NCBI RefSeq assembly: GCF_001049735.1
Contig: NZ_CVPC01000002.1
Location: 310,001-374,000 of the forward strand
Direction of reading: 5' to 3'
Source: Nereida ignava
GTDB lineage: Bacteria > Pseudomonadota > Alphaproteobacteria > Rhodobacterales > Rhodobacteraceae
Length of the DNA stretch: 64,000 bases
Position numbers and translations under genes: made by a program. The notes beneath the pieces were generated by a model. The model was not told the origin of the DNA and made no database searches. It worked only from the letters and a program-made list of their open reading frames with translations. Of the stretch, positions 46,932 through 56,268 are shown piece after piece. Position 1 is the stretch's first letter; each line of letters starts with the position of its first letter.

Positions 46932-48047
46932 ATGCAAATTAAGAATATTGTTTCAGCGGTATCTGTTCTAGCTCTAATGGCAGGCACAGCATCCGCAGAT
47001 GGCGAAATGGCCAACGACATGACCCTTGTAAGCTGGGGCGGCGCATATCAGCAAAGCCAAATCAACGCTTACGCTGATCCATATGTCGCCATGAACGAAG
47101 GCGTCTCTGTGACGTGGGACGAAAGTTCTGCTGAAGCGGTGGCCAAACTTCGCGCTATGAACGAAGCAGGTAACATCACATGGGATGTGGTGGACGTTGT
47201 GGCATCTGACGCGTTGCGTCTGTGCGACGAAGGCCTCGCACTTGAAATTGACGCAGACGAAGATCTTGCGCCAGCACCAGACGGCACATCTGCAGCAGAT
47301 GATTTCGGTGACCTGATGGTTGGCGATTGTTTCATCCCGCAGATCGTCTACTCAACAACATTTGGCTACCGCACAGATATGGTGCCAGCCGGTGTAGAGC
47401 CGCCAAACGACATTTGTGACGTGTTCGACATCGACACATATCCAGGCTTGCGCTCACTTGAGAAGCGTCCGATCAACAACGTTGAATGGGCCCTGCTGTG
47501 TGACGGCGTTGCAAAAGAAGACGTATACGACGTTCTGGAAACTGAAGAAGGTCAAGAACGTGCGTTGGCCAAGCTCGGCACAATCAAAGACAACGTGATC
47601 TGGTGGTCCGCAGGTGCAGACACACCGCAACTGTTGGCAGATGGCGAAGTGTTCATCGGCTCAACATATAACGGCCGTCTGTTCGCAGCGATCGAAGAAC
47701 AAGACCAGCCGATTGGCATGATGTGGGACGCGCAGGTGTTTGACCTTGACGGCTGGATCATTCCAGAAGGTCTGTCAGATGAGCGTTTGGCCCGTGCCAA
47801 AGACTTCATCTACTTTGCAACAGACACACAGCGTCTTGCAGACCAAGCGAAGTACATCTCGTACGGCCCTGCACGTCTGTCATCTGCACCACTTGTTGGT
47901 CAGCACGCAACACTGGGTATCGACATGGCACAGCACATGCCAACAGACCCGGCAAACGCACAGAACACATTCTTGTATAACTACGAGTTCTGGGCCGACT
48001 ACCGCGACGACATCGACGCGAAATTCCAAGCGTGGCTTGCACAGTAA
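46932..48047 (+). CDS. Periplasmic substrate-binding protein, PotD/PotF-like
   Basis: A 371-residue secreted binding protein. Signal peptide IVSAVSVLALMAGTASA, mature part beginning DGEMANDMTLVSWGG. Family 1 solute-binding fold as in spermidine/putrescine-binding proteins. Acidic overall (many Asp/Glu), which fits cationic ligands but is common in marine species. Four Cys in the mature chain could form disulfides. The start at 46932 has GGGAG upstream. Ligand unknown. Confidence 0.9.
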   Translation: MQIKNIVSAVSVLALMAGTASADGEMANDMTLVSWGGAYQQSQINAYADPYVAMNEGVSVTWDESSAEAVAKLRAMNEAGNITWDVVDVVASDALRLCDEGLALEIDADEDLAPAPDGTSAADDFGDLMVGDCFIPQIVYSTTFGYRTDMVPAGVEPPNDICDVFDIDTYPGLRSLEKRPINNVEWALLCDGVAKEDVYDVLETEEGQERALAKLGTIKDNVIWWSAGADTPQLLADGEVFIGSTYNGRLFAAIEEQDQPIGMMWDAQVFDLDGWIIPEGLSDERLARAKDFIYFATDTQRLADQAKYISYGPARLSSAPLVGQHATLGIDMAQHMPTDPANAQNTFLYNYEFWADYRDDIDAKFQAWLAQ

Positions 48048-48161
48048 GCAGTACGCTTAACACATTGGGAGGGGGCTTTGCGGCCCCTTCCCGTCCAATG
48101 ATAACCGGCACGACAAATATGCCGGACACCAAATTCCAACAACTGTACCGACGGGGTCCAC

Positions 48162-49829
48162 ATGAGCGATATGACATCTTCCGGCCAAATGCTCGCGGCG
48201 GATGGAACGCCACTTAAGACGAGCCTTGCGCGCGCACTTCGACGTCAGAAACTCCGCGCACTTGCGCTGATTGCACCGCTTTTGCTGTTCGTTGTGATCA
48301 CCTTCATCGTACCGATTGCCACGATGTTGTTCCGGTCAGTTGAAAACCAGATCGTCTCAAGCACGATGCCCCAAGCCGTAGAGCTGCTTCAACAATGGGA
48401 CAGCGCCACAGGCGTCGCCCCCGATGAGGCCGTATACCAAGCCCTTTATTTCGACCTTTTCAAAGCCGCAGAAGCCAAAGAGCACACGAAACTTGGCACT
48501 CGGCTTAACTATGAACAAACTGGCACGTCGTCGCTTTTCCGCACATCGGGGCGCAAGCTTGATGATGTGGGCGAGCTTTGGCAGGATCCAATCGAAGATA
48601 TCGCACCCGCCCTAAAAGACGGCGAGACATGGTTTGCGATGATGTCAGGAACCGGCTCCAACACTGTATTGGAAGAACGCCGTGCGCTTTGGGCCTCGCT
48701 CGTCGAAGAGCCTTTTGCAGGCGATGTTGGCATCACTATTTCAGATGAAATTGCCCAGATGCTTCCCCTCACCACCGCCGCCTACGCGGACTGGGCGATT
48801 TATGAGGCCATCGAAGACGGCAAGGACATCTCAAAACGCGATCCATGGGAAGCGGTTTACGCAGGGCTTGGCCTTGATTTGCGCAGCGATGCAACTGTCC
48901 GCGCGGTCAATGCCTACACTGGCCCGCATGCGGCCGACCTACAGCTGCTGACAGCTAATCTGGATCAAATGCCAAACACGATGTTCAAAGACGCCTTTGC
49001 GGAAATGGACGAAGATTGGCTTGATCCAGAGGTCTGGGAAGCGATCAAAATCTACAGCCCTAACTACACCTCTGGTTATTTCTTGAACGCGGTCGACATG
49101 AAAAAAGGTGTTGAAACCGCTGAGATGCGTCCCGAGAACCAACAGATCTATATCACGCTTTTCAAACGCACACTTTGGATGTCTCTGGTCATTACAGCAA
49201 GCTGCATTATCCTTGGCTATCCCGTCGCGTGGCTGTTGGCGAACCTGCCGATGCGGACCGCTAACGTGTTGATGATCTTGGTGCTGCTGCCCTTTTGGAC
49301 ATCACTTTTGGTACGTACATCCGCTTGGAAAGTGCTGCTGCAACAGCAAGGTGTGATCAACGAAATCCTCGTCTGGCTTGGCTTTGTTGATGACGCAAAC
49401 CGCTTAATCTTGATGAACAACGCCACCGGCACAGTCATCGCCATGACACACATCCTGATGCCCTTCATGATTTTGCCGCTTTACTCAGTGATGAAGACCA
49501 TCCCACCCAGTTATTTGCGCGCGGCCAAAAGCCTTGGCGCGACGAACTTTACTGCATTCCGTCGCGTGTATTTCCCACAATCTGTACCAGGCATCGGTGC
49601 GGGCTCAATCCTCGTGTTCATCTTGGCGATCGGCTATTACATCACGCCCGAAATTGTGGGTGGCACAGATGGCGTGCTGATCTCAAACCGTATTGCCTAT
49701 CACATTTCAAGCTCACTCAACTGGGGGCTGGCAGCGGCACTTGGATCAATTTTGCTAGCGCTGGTGATGGTGCTCTACTGGCTCTACGACCGGATCGTAG
49801 GCATCGATAACGTGAAACTGGGGGGCTGA
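48162..49829 (+). CDS. ABC permease, PotB type, with a large periplasmic insert
   Basis: A 555-residue inner-membrane permease, nearly twice the usual size (about 290). The first helix (about 28-52) is followed by some 270 polar residues before the next helix (about 325), placing an extra domain in the periplasm. The remaining part is a normal six-helix core with the EAA loop KSLGATNFTAFRRVYFPQS. The insert has no motif I know; it may contact the binding protein or the substrate. Confidence 0.85.
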   Translation: MSDMTSSGQMLAADGTPLKTSLARALRRQKLRALALIAPLLLFVVITFIVPIATMLFRSVENQIVSSTMPQAVELLQQWDSATGVAPDEAVYQALYFDLFKAAEAKEHTKLGTRLNYEQTGTSSLFRTSGRKLDDVGELWQDPIEDIAPALKDGETWFAMMSGTGSNTVLEERRALWASLVEEPFAGDVGITISDEIAQMLPLTTAAYADWAIYEAIEDGKDISKRDPWEAVYAGLGLDLRSDATVRAVNAYTGPHAADLQLLTANLDQMPNTMFKDAFAEMDEDWLDPEVWEAIKIYSPNYTSGYFLNAVDMKKGVETAEMRPENQQIYITLFKRTLWMSLVITASCIILGYPVAWLLANLPMRTANVLMILVLLPFWTSLLVRTSAWKVLLQQQGVINEILVWLGFVDDANRLILMNNATGTVIAMTHILMPFMILPLYSVMKTIPPSYLRAAKSLGATNFTAFRRVYFPQSVPGIGAGSILVFILAIGYYITPEIVGGTDGVLISNRIAYHISSSLNWGLAAALGSILLALVMVLYWLYDRIVGIDNVKLGG

Positions 49830-49832
49830 TTT

Positions 49833-51047
49833 ATGGCTATTCTTGCACAGGCACCGCGCCCGAAACTGATGACATTCACAGCACCCTGCACTGCCGCACT
49901 AGCTGCTGCGATTGCGTTTGTTGTCGGTAATGCATTTGGCACCCCCTTGGTGGGACTGGCTATCGGGGCGGTCTTTGGGTTCATCCTAGCGGCACTGCTT
50001 GGACAGTTTGCTGTCCCGCGCACGATGGGCAGAACAGCCACCATCGCGTTTGTCGCCGTCGCTGGCTTTAGCGTTGGCGCACTTGGCGGTGCGGTTGCGG
50101 GCGCGTTACTCGGGGCGGTTATCAGTTGGTTTTTTTACTGGCTGCACACTGGTGCCTATCGCCGGGCCGTGCCCGTTTACTACACCGCTGCGCAAACGCT
50201 TTGGTACAACACGTTTCTGTTCATCTGCGGGTTAGTGTTTTTCTTTCTGATCGCCCCGCTGCTGCCAGTGATTTGGCTGTCTTTCAATGCGCAGGACTTT
50301 TTCACGTTTACGCCTGAAATGCTGTCGTTTGATCCTGCTGGCTATTCGCTCAAACACTACCGCGATTTCCTTGGGACCGATGAATGGATGGTGCCGCTTA
50401 AGAACTCGCTCATCATCGCGCCCATTGCGACGTTGATCTCTGTCACACTTGGCACTCTGGCGGCAATCGGTTTATCACAGTCACATGTGCCTTTCCGTCA
50501 AGCGATTATGGCGATCATGATCTCGCCGATGATTGTGCCGTTGATCATTTCTGCGACTGGCATGTTCTTTTTCTACGCGCCCCTCGGGAACTGGTTGGAA
50601 GCAAACCTTGGCCTTAATCAATCGTTTGTAGGTTACGTCAAAGTCATCTTGGCACACTCGGTTCTGGGTGTTCCGTTCGTCATCATCACCGTGACTGCCA
50701 CGCTTGTGGGTTTTGACAACTCCCTGACGCGCGCGGCCGCAAACATGGGCGCAAACCCCGTGACCACCTTTTTCCGCGTTCAGATGCCCCTTATCTTGCC
50801 CGGTGTCATTTCAGGTGGGCTGTTCGCCTTTATCACGTCGTTCGACGAGGTCGTCGTGGTGCTTTTCGTAGGCTCCGCACAACAACAAACACTGCCGTGG
50901 CAAATGTTTACGGGTCTTCGTGAACAAATCAGCCCAACCATCTTGGCCGCAGCAACGATCCTTGTGACGTTCTCGATCTTGTTGCTGACCACTGTGGAAT
51001 TGCTGCGCCGCCGCTCGGAACGCTTGCGCGGGTTGTCCCCTAGCTAA
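49833..51047 (+). CDS. ABC permease, PotC type, with extra N-terminal helices
   Basis: A 404-residue permease. About 110 N-terminal residues form three to four glycine/alanine-rich helices (VGLAIGAVFGFILAALLG, LGGAVAGALLGAVISWFF) absent from usual PotC (about 260), followed by the normal core with an EAA-type loop (NMGANPVTTFFRVQMPLI). It begins three bases after the first permease ends. Like its partner it is enlarged, so the transporter seems to have additional parts. Confidence 0.85.
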   Translation: MAILAQAPRPKLMTFTAPCTAALAAAIAFVVGNAFGTPLVGLAIGAVFGFILAALLGQFAVPRTMGRTATIAFVAVAGFSVGALGGAVAGALLGAVISWFFYWLHTGAYRRAVPVYYTAAQTLWYNTFLFICGLVFFFLIAPLLPVIWLSFNAQDFFTFTPEMLSFDPAGYSLKHYRDFLGTDEWMVPLKNSLIIAPIATLISVTLGTLAAIGLSQSHVPFRQAIMAIMISPMIVPLIISATGMFFFYAPLGNWLEANLGLNQSFVGYVKVILAHSVLGVPFVIITVTATLVGFDNSLTRAAANMGANPVTTFFRVQMPLILPGVISGGLFAFITSFDEVVVVLFVGSAQQQTLPWQMFTGLREQISPTILAAATILVTFSILLLTTVELLRRRSERLRGLSPS

Positions 51048-51074
51048 GGGGTCAGGCACGGATTAAATATCATC

Positions 51075-51103
51075 AAAAGAGGGGCGAAAGACCCCTCTTT
51101 TTT
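51075..51103 (+). terminator. Terminator of the transporter operon
   Basis: AAAAGAGGGG (51075-51084) pairs perfectly with CCCCTCTTTT (51092-51101), loop CGAAAGA, six T. It ends the rightward run before the oxidase gene, which therefore has its own promoter or depends on read-through. Confidence 0.8.
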
Positions 51104-51200
51104 CGGGGCCGCCTGCAGCCCGTGACCAGCGCTTCAGATCAGTTGCCCAACGAAATCCCCGCTGCTACGACTTGGTTCAGACACATCAGGAGCGCGCGTG

Positions 51201-52457
51201 ATGAGCGACTATGACGTTGGAATTGTGGGGGCGGGAATTGTCGGTGTCAGCACCGCACTTTGGTCCCAATTGCGCGGGCACGAAACTGTTTTGATCGATC
51301 CCAATCCACCCGGTTCAGGGGCAAGTTTTGGCAACGCCTGTACCCTTGCGACCTACGCCTGCATGCCCGTTAATGACCCTTCGGTTTTCAAAAACCTGCC
51401 TGCGCTTTTGTTCAGCCCAAACAGCCCACTTTCTATTTCTTACGCCCATGCGCTGAGAAACCCCAAATGGATGCTGTCGTTTCTCGCCAATTGTACTGAA
51501 AAGCGGTCCAGTGAAATCGCTCAGCATTTGGCTGAACTTTTGGCCAATGCAGACGCAGGGCTTAATCCGCTTATTGCGGAAGCAGGCGCTGAAGATCTTG
51601 TCGTCAACTCTGGCCAGCTGTCGATATGGTCCACGGACAAAGCCGCGGATGAGGCCAGCGCGTCCCTGACAAAACGGCAAGCACTTGGTGTGACCCTTGA
51701 GGACCTATCCGAGGCAGAGGCCCGCAGCCTTGAGCCGAACCTTGCGTTGCCCATCAAGCGTGCTGTTTTCTACCCAACGGCGCGGCGCATTCACGACCCG
51801 CAAGAATTGATCCGCCGGATGCACGCGCGTTTCACATCGCTCGGTGGGCACACAGTTGCCCAGAAACTGATCCGCTCCAACGCTGGCTCAAAAAGTGTTG
51901 TGTTGGATTTCGAGAATGGCGGCTTAGAAGTGGGCAGGCTCGTGGTGGCCGCAGGTGCGCTGTCAAACGAGATTGAAGGGACTGACACCAAACACCTGCC
52001 TTTGGGTACTGAGCGCGGCTATCACTTGATCTACGGGACTGAAGGCAATCGCGTTAGCCGCCCTGTCGGTTGGGCCGAGGGCGGCTTTTACGCCAGTCCC
52101 ATGGCCCAAGGTCTGCGGATTGCAGGAACTGTCGAAATCACAGGTAAACACAGAACTGCCAGCACAAACCGGACTGCCTATCTACGCCGCCGCGTCGGCG
52201 AGATGTTCCATGATCTTCCGGCCCCAGAAAGTGAATGGATGGGGCTACGCCCGACAATGCCAGACGCCCTGCCCGTTATCGGCCAAAGTGCTGCATCTGA
52301 GCGGATCATTCACGCGTTCGGGCACCAACACCTTGGCTTGACCCTTGGCGGCATCACGGGCCGGATTGTTGCGGATTTAATCGAAGGTCGGCAACCAAAT
52401 ATCGACATTTCACCCTTTAGGCCAAACCGCAGCTTTATTTCCAATAGGCCCGCTTAG
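51201..52457 (+). CDS. FAD-dependent amino acid oxidase/dehydrogenase, DadA-like
   Basis: A 418-residue flavoprotein of the DAO family. N-terminal dinucleotide site VGIVGAGIVGVSTALWSQ and C-terminal GHQHLGLTLGGITGR mark the fold. DadA-type enzymes oxidise D-amino acids or secondary amines such as cis-hydroxyproline to imines, passing electrons to the respiratory chain. ATG at 51201 with AGGAG eight bases upstream. It forms a pair with the next gene. Confidence 0.85.
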   Translation: MSDYDVGIVGAGIVGVSTALWSQLRGHETVLIDPNPPGSGASFGNACTLATYACMPVNDPSVFKNLPALLFSPNSPLSISYAHALRNPKWMLSFLANCTEKRSSEIAQHLAELLANADAGLNPLIAEAGAEDLVVNSGQLSIWSTDKAADEASASLTKRQALGVTLEDLSEAEARSLEPNLALPIKRAVFYPTARRIHDPQELIRRMHARFTSLGGHTVAQKLIRSNAGSKSVVLDFENGGLEVGRLVVAAGALSNEIEGTDTKHLPLGTERGYHLIYGTEGNRVSRPVGWAEGGFYASPMAQGLRIAGTVEITGKHRTASTNRTAYLRRRVGEMFHDLPAPESEWMGLRPTMPDALPVIGQSAASERIIHAFGHQHLGLTLGGITGRIVADLIEGRQPNIDISPFRPNRSFISNRPA

Positions 52458-52488
52458 ACGCACCGCACCCGATACCGGAGACCCAACT

Positions 52489-53523
52489 ATGACCACAGAC
52501 ACATACATTTCGATCGACACGCTGCGCGAGCAGGTATACGCGGCTTTCGCCAAAAGCGGTGTACGGCCAGAAACAGCCCAAAGCGTGACGGACGTAATTG
52601 TGGCCGGTGAGCGGGACAACTGTAAGTCTCATGGCATCTACAGGATTGAGGGGTGCTTGCGGTCAGTTGCTTCGGGTAAGGCCAACCCCACGGCCGTGCC
52701 TGTTTTGAAAGACGGAGGCAAAGCAATCATCGAAGTGGATGCAGCGGGCGGCTTTTCCTGCCCTGCCTATGATACGGGCCGCCCCACACTAATTGAACGA
52801 GCTAAAGAACTTGGTATGGCCAGTTTGGCAATCCGCGACGCCCTGCACTTTTCGGCGCTTTGGTATGAAGTAGAGGACCTTGCACGGGCTGGCCTTGCGG
52901 TCATTTCGATGTGTCCAAGCTATGCCTTTGTGGCACCCGCTGGGGGGACCACGCCGCTCTTTGGAACCAATCCATTTGCGTTTGGCTACCCCCGCAAAGG
53001 CACCCACCCTTACGTGTTCGATTTCGCAACAAGCGTTGCTGCAAGAGGGGACATGGAAATGCGCCGTATCGCCGGAGAACCTATTCCGGAAGGGTGGGCA
53101 ATTGCCCCTGACGGCAGCCCTACAACTGACGCCACCGAAGGACTGGCAGGCGCCATGCTGCCATTTGGCGCGCACAAAGGCTCTGCGATCTCATCGATGA
53201 TCGAACTTATGGCAGGGGCGATGTTGGGCGAATTCATGAGTAAAGAGGCGCTTGATTTTGCTGAAGGCGGCCCGCTGCCCCGCCACGGTGCGCTTATCAT
53301 TGCTTTTGATCCGGCTAGGTTTGCCCACAGCAGTGGGCGCGATCCGGTGGCAGAGGGCGAGGTGCTGATCAACGCAATGACAGACCAAGGCGCGAGGCTG
53401 CCGTCAGAGCGACGCTACGCTGCACGCGAAACAGCCGAAACACACGGCGTATTGCTGAGTGAGACGGAGATTATGCGGCTTGAAGCTTTTGCCGCGCGTG
53501 GGCTTGGTGCGTTAGATGATTAA
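52489..53523 (+). CDS. Ldh2-family (malate/lactate/ureidoglycolate type) NAD(P)-dependent dehydrogenase
   Basis: A 344-residue oxidoreductase of the LDH2/MDH2 fold. The catalytic His is likely in AIRDALHFSALWYEV; PLFGTNPFAFGYPR and DFATSVAARG are the NAD(P)-binding blocks. The family includes 1-piperideine/pyrroline-2-carboxylate reductase; next to a DadA-type oxidase that makes cyclic imines, this is an attractive role. Sulfolactate or ureidoglycolate dehydrogenase are alternatives. Confidence 0.82.
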   Translation: MTTDTYISIDTLREQVYAAFAKSGVRPETAQSVTDVIVAGERDNCKSHGIYRIEGCLRSVASGKANPTAVPVLKDGGKAIIEVDAAGGFSCPAYDTGRPTLIERAKELGMASLAIRDALHFSALWYEVEDLARAGLAVISMCPSYAFVAPAGGTTPLFGTNPFAFGYPRKGTHPYVFDFATSVAARGDMEMRRIAGEPIPEGWAIAPDGSPTTDATEGLAGAMLPFGAHKGSAISSMIELMAGAMLGEFMSKEALDFAEGGPLPRHGALIIAFDPARFAHSSGRDPVAEGEVLINAMTDQGARLPSERRYAARETAETHGVLLSETEIMRLEAFAARGLGALDD

Positions 53524-53638
53524 TTGGTTATTGCGCCCGCGGGCAGGCCAATACTTCACGCCACGTGGCCATTTTCATCAGCGCGCGCAATATCAGCCGT
53601 CAGAGAAACATCAACTAGACTTGCGCAGTAATGGCATG

Positions 53639-53664
53639 CCTGCAGCGGCTTCAATCGCTGCAGG
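53639..53664. repeat. Nine-base inverted repeat
   Basis: CCTGCAGCG (53639-53647) and CGCTGCAGG (53656-53664) are perfect inverted copies with an eight-base loop, in the gap between two convergent genes. There is no T-run on either side, so it is not a standard terminator, though it could protect transcript ends. Confidence 0.45.
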
Positions 53665-53682
53665 TCAAGCGCGTAAGGAGTG

Positions 53683-54054
53683 TTATAGCAAATCAATTTC
53701 TCTAATTATCGGCGATGGCATAACATCATCAGCAGTATCAACCACACCAGCACCTAAACCGAATTCGACCTGTCCACTACCAAAGCCCACATCAAGGCCG
53801 ATGTAGTTGTTACTACCTAGGTAAACGACACCAACCGTTGGCCGCACGCGGTTCTCACCAAAAACGTAGTCCAGACCTAGGCTACCAGCCACTTTGTCTT
53901 CTTCGTTATCAGTAAATCCACGTACGCCGAGGCTGGTTACAACACCATTACCACCGAACGAAAAATTAAGTCCAAAACCGATACTCGGATAGGAAAACGC
54001 TGGGGTCACAAATCCGGTAATTGCTACTACTGCAAGGATTGTCAGTTTAATAAT
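53683..54054 (-). CDS. Small secreted beta-barrel-like protein with an abnormal start
   Basis: The frame encodes a signal peptide (IKLTILAVVAITGFVTPAFS) and about 104 residues of alternating, glycine-rich outer-membrane-like strands (FGLNFSFGGNGVVTSLGV, NYIGLDVGFGSGQVEFGLG). No ATG or TTG is in frame ahead of the signal; the GTG at 54009 would cut it away. An ATT at 54054 eight bases after GAGGA, or an ATG at 54065 one base out of frame, are the only good origins. It may use a rare start, carry a one-base loss, or be a decayed gene. It is much shorter than most porins. Confidence 0.5.
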   Translation of the reverse strand: MIKLTILAVVAITGFVTPAFSYPSIGFGLNFSFGGNGVVTSLGVRGFTDNEEDKVAGSLGLDYVFGENRVRPTVGVVYLGSNNYIGLDVGFGSGQVEFGLGAGVVDTADDVMPSPIIREIDLL

Positions 54055-54288
54055 GAAATCATTCCTCGTTTTACTCGTTAAAATCGTTAACTTCCCATGA
54101 GCTAATCCAAATTAGCGATAGAAAACCCCGTTCAGGAAAAAATGCTAGATTTCGCAACATCTCGCTACGCTCACAACACAAAAACGGCGCCTTGATCTGG
54201 GTCATTACGTCGGATTTTTTTCCAACTCGCTTAATCAAGTTGGACAAAACGCCGAATAATCCAATAAAATCAATGTTTTTTGTAAGAA

Positions 54289-54365
<77 letters not shown>

Positions 54366-54374
54366 TTTTGAAAC

Positions 54375-54403
54375 TCTATACCTGTGCGCAGCTTTCCTCG
54401 CAA
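54375..54403 (-). promoter_or_regulatory. Promoter of tRNA-Arg
   Basis: On the minus strand TTGCGA (54403-54398) and TATAGA (54380-54375) are 17 bases apart, with the tRNA starting ten bases later. Confidence 0.55.
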
Positions 54404-54438
54404 CGCCGATATTGATCAAACTGCGGCTTTACGCAGTC

Positions 54439-55659
54439 TCAGGCAAATAACTCGTGGCAAAGCTCAAGTGCATCAACAAGCGCATCAACCTCAGCCTCTG
54501 TATTGTAGAGACCAAAAGATGCACGACAGGTCGCCGGAACGCCCATGTGCTCCATCAATGGTTGCGCACAGTGATGACCCGCACGTACGGCCACGCCCTT
54601 TTTATCAAGCACAGTCGAAATATCGTGCGCGTGAGCAGCACCATCAATTGTGAAGCTGAAAATAGCAGCCTTATCAGAGGTTTGCCCTTGAATATTCAAC
54701 CAATTCAGGCCCTTCAGCTTGGCCCACGTATAGTCGCGCAGCTTTTCTTCATGGGCCGCGATATTTTCCATACCGAGGTCCATCATATATTCCAGCGCCA
54801 CACCAAAGCCGATCGTCTGAACGATGCCAGGAGTGCCCGCTTCAAATTTCATCGGGGGCGCGTTCCATGTCACACTGTCGCGGTGAACCTCGCGGATCAT
54901 GTCGCCGCCGCCAATAAAAGGCCGCATCTCTTTCATGCGATCCATCTTGATATAATTCGCACCAGACCCTGACGGACCATAAAGCTTGTGCCCAGTGACA
55001 CAGTAAAAATCACAGCCAATATCGGCCACATCGACGGGCCCGTGCACAGCCGCTTGACTACCATCTACCAGCACTGCAGCACCTTTTGCGTGCGCGGCCT
55101 CGGTGATAGATTTCACATCAACTTTGGTGCCTAAAACATTGGAAAGATGAGATATTGCAACCAGCTTTGTTTTTGGGCCAATCGCATCGATCACCGCTTG
55201 GGGATCAAGGGCGCCGTTGGCGTCAACATCGACCCACTTTAGGACAACACCCTGACGTTCGCGCAAGAAATGCCACGGAACAATATTGGCATGGTGCTCC
55301 ATCACACTCAGAACAATTTCGTCACCGGCTTGCATACGCGGCATCGCCCAGCCATACGCAACAAGGTTAATGCCTTCAGTCGTGCCACTGGTGAACACAA
55401 TCTCGTCTTCTGATGGCGCGTTAAGAAACTTCGCTACTTTGCCGCGCACCGCTTCGTATTTATCCGTTGCAAGGTTCGACAGATAATGCAGCCCGCGGTG
55501 TACGTTGGCGTATTCTTCCGCATAGCCTTTGGTCACAGCATCAATGACCACCTGCGGCTTTTGCGCAGAGGCCCCGTTGTCGAGATAAACCAACGGTTTG
55601 CCATTCACTTCACGCAACAGGATCGGGAAATCTTTGCGCACTTCAGCTACATTATACAT
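54439..55659 (-). CDS. sufS: Cysteine desulfurase SufS
   Basis: A 406-residue group II desulfurase. PLP Lys about 225 in VTGHKLYGPSG, PLP-contact VLVDGSQAAVHG, and catalytic Cys about 364 in RAGHHCAQPLM. It supplies persulfide sulfur to SufE and SufBCD. Last gene of the suf run; no SufA-type carrier follows. Its ATG is 27 bases after the end of the Yip1-like gene. Confidence 0.94.
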   Translation of the reverse strand: MYNVAEVRKDFPILLREVNGKPLVYLDNGASAQKPQVVIDAVTKGYAEEYANVHRGLHYLSNLATDKYEAVRGKVAKFLNAPSEDEIVFTSGTTEGINLVAYGWAMPRMQAGDEIVLSVMEHHANIVPWHFLRERQGVVLKWVDVDANGALDPQAVIDAIGPKTKLVAISHLSNVLGTKVDVKSITEAAHAKGAAVLVDGSQAAVHGPVDVADIGCDFYCVTGHKLYGPSGSGANYIKMDRMKEMRPFIGGGDMIREVHRDSVTWNAPPMKFEAGTPGIVQTIGFGVALEYMMDLGMENIAAHEEKLRDYTWAKLKGLNWLNIQGQTSDKAAIFSFTIDGAAHAHDISTVLDKKGVAVRAGHHCAQPLMEHMGVPATCRASFGLYNTEAEVDALVDALELCHELFA

Positions 55660-55686
55660 CTCGGGGTCTCTCCTTTTGCCGGCGGC

Positions 55687-56268
55687 TTACGCGCCAGTGG
55701 CGAATAGGGTTAATAGAAGGCTGAAGCCAAGGGCCAGCGCAACAAGTACTAAGATCAGCAATTTTGTGGCTTTCCACATTGAGCCAAGCTCATGCACGAT
55801 ATCGATAAAACCCACCATGACATAGATCAGGTAGGCACCCACCCCCATGAACAGAACAGCCCCTAACTGCGGGGCAAATACCGCCGACAAAACGACCGTC
55901 AGTTGGAAAGGTATTGAGTAAATTTGCAGCCATGACAGCACGACCGCAACGTCCTTAAAGCCGCCGCGCCCGTCTAAAATACGCCCGCCAAAGTAGATCG
56001 CACAAATCAGCACCATCAACTGACCGAACTGACGCACTGCAAGTAACCAAGGTTCGGGGCGTGCTATTTCCTCCATCCCGCTTGGCAGCTGTTGTGGGGC
56101 CACAAACTGAATGATCAAAGCCAAAAGCGTAGACAGGATCGATACCAGCAACACGATGGGCATGGCAGCGTCGCGCGGAATTGGCAAAGAAAGGGCTGCA
56201 AACGCCCCCTCTTTCGGGTCACGCAATGTCACACGAAAGAGCGTGGCAATATCGGGAAAGCCGCTCAT
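55687..56268 (-). CDS. Yip1-domain membrane protein inside the suf operon
   Basis: A 193-residue protein with five hydrophobic helices (for example MPIVLLVSILSTLLALIIQF, VGAYLIYVMVGFIDIVHEL). The start at 56268 overlaps the upstream stop (ATGA); earlier in-frame codons would lie inside the preceding gene. Yip1-type proteins have no known bacterial function. Place between sufD and sufS suggests a link to iron-sulfur assembly or just co-expression. Confidence 0.78.
   Translation of the reverse strand: MSGFPDIATLFRVTLRDPKEGAFAALSLPIPRDAAMPIVLLVSILSTLLALIIQFVAPQQLPSGMEEIARPEPWLLAVRQFGQLMVLICAIYFGGRILDGRGGFKDVAVVLSWLQIYSIPFQLTVVLSAVFAPQLGAVLFMGVGAYLIYVMVGFIDIVHELGSMWKATKLLILVLVALALGFSLLLTLFATGA

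Noticed and set aside
53639-53664. Intrinsic terminator after the Ldh2-family gene
   Set aside because: Perfect hairpin but no T-run on either strand.
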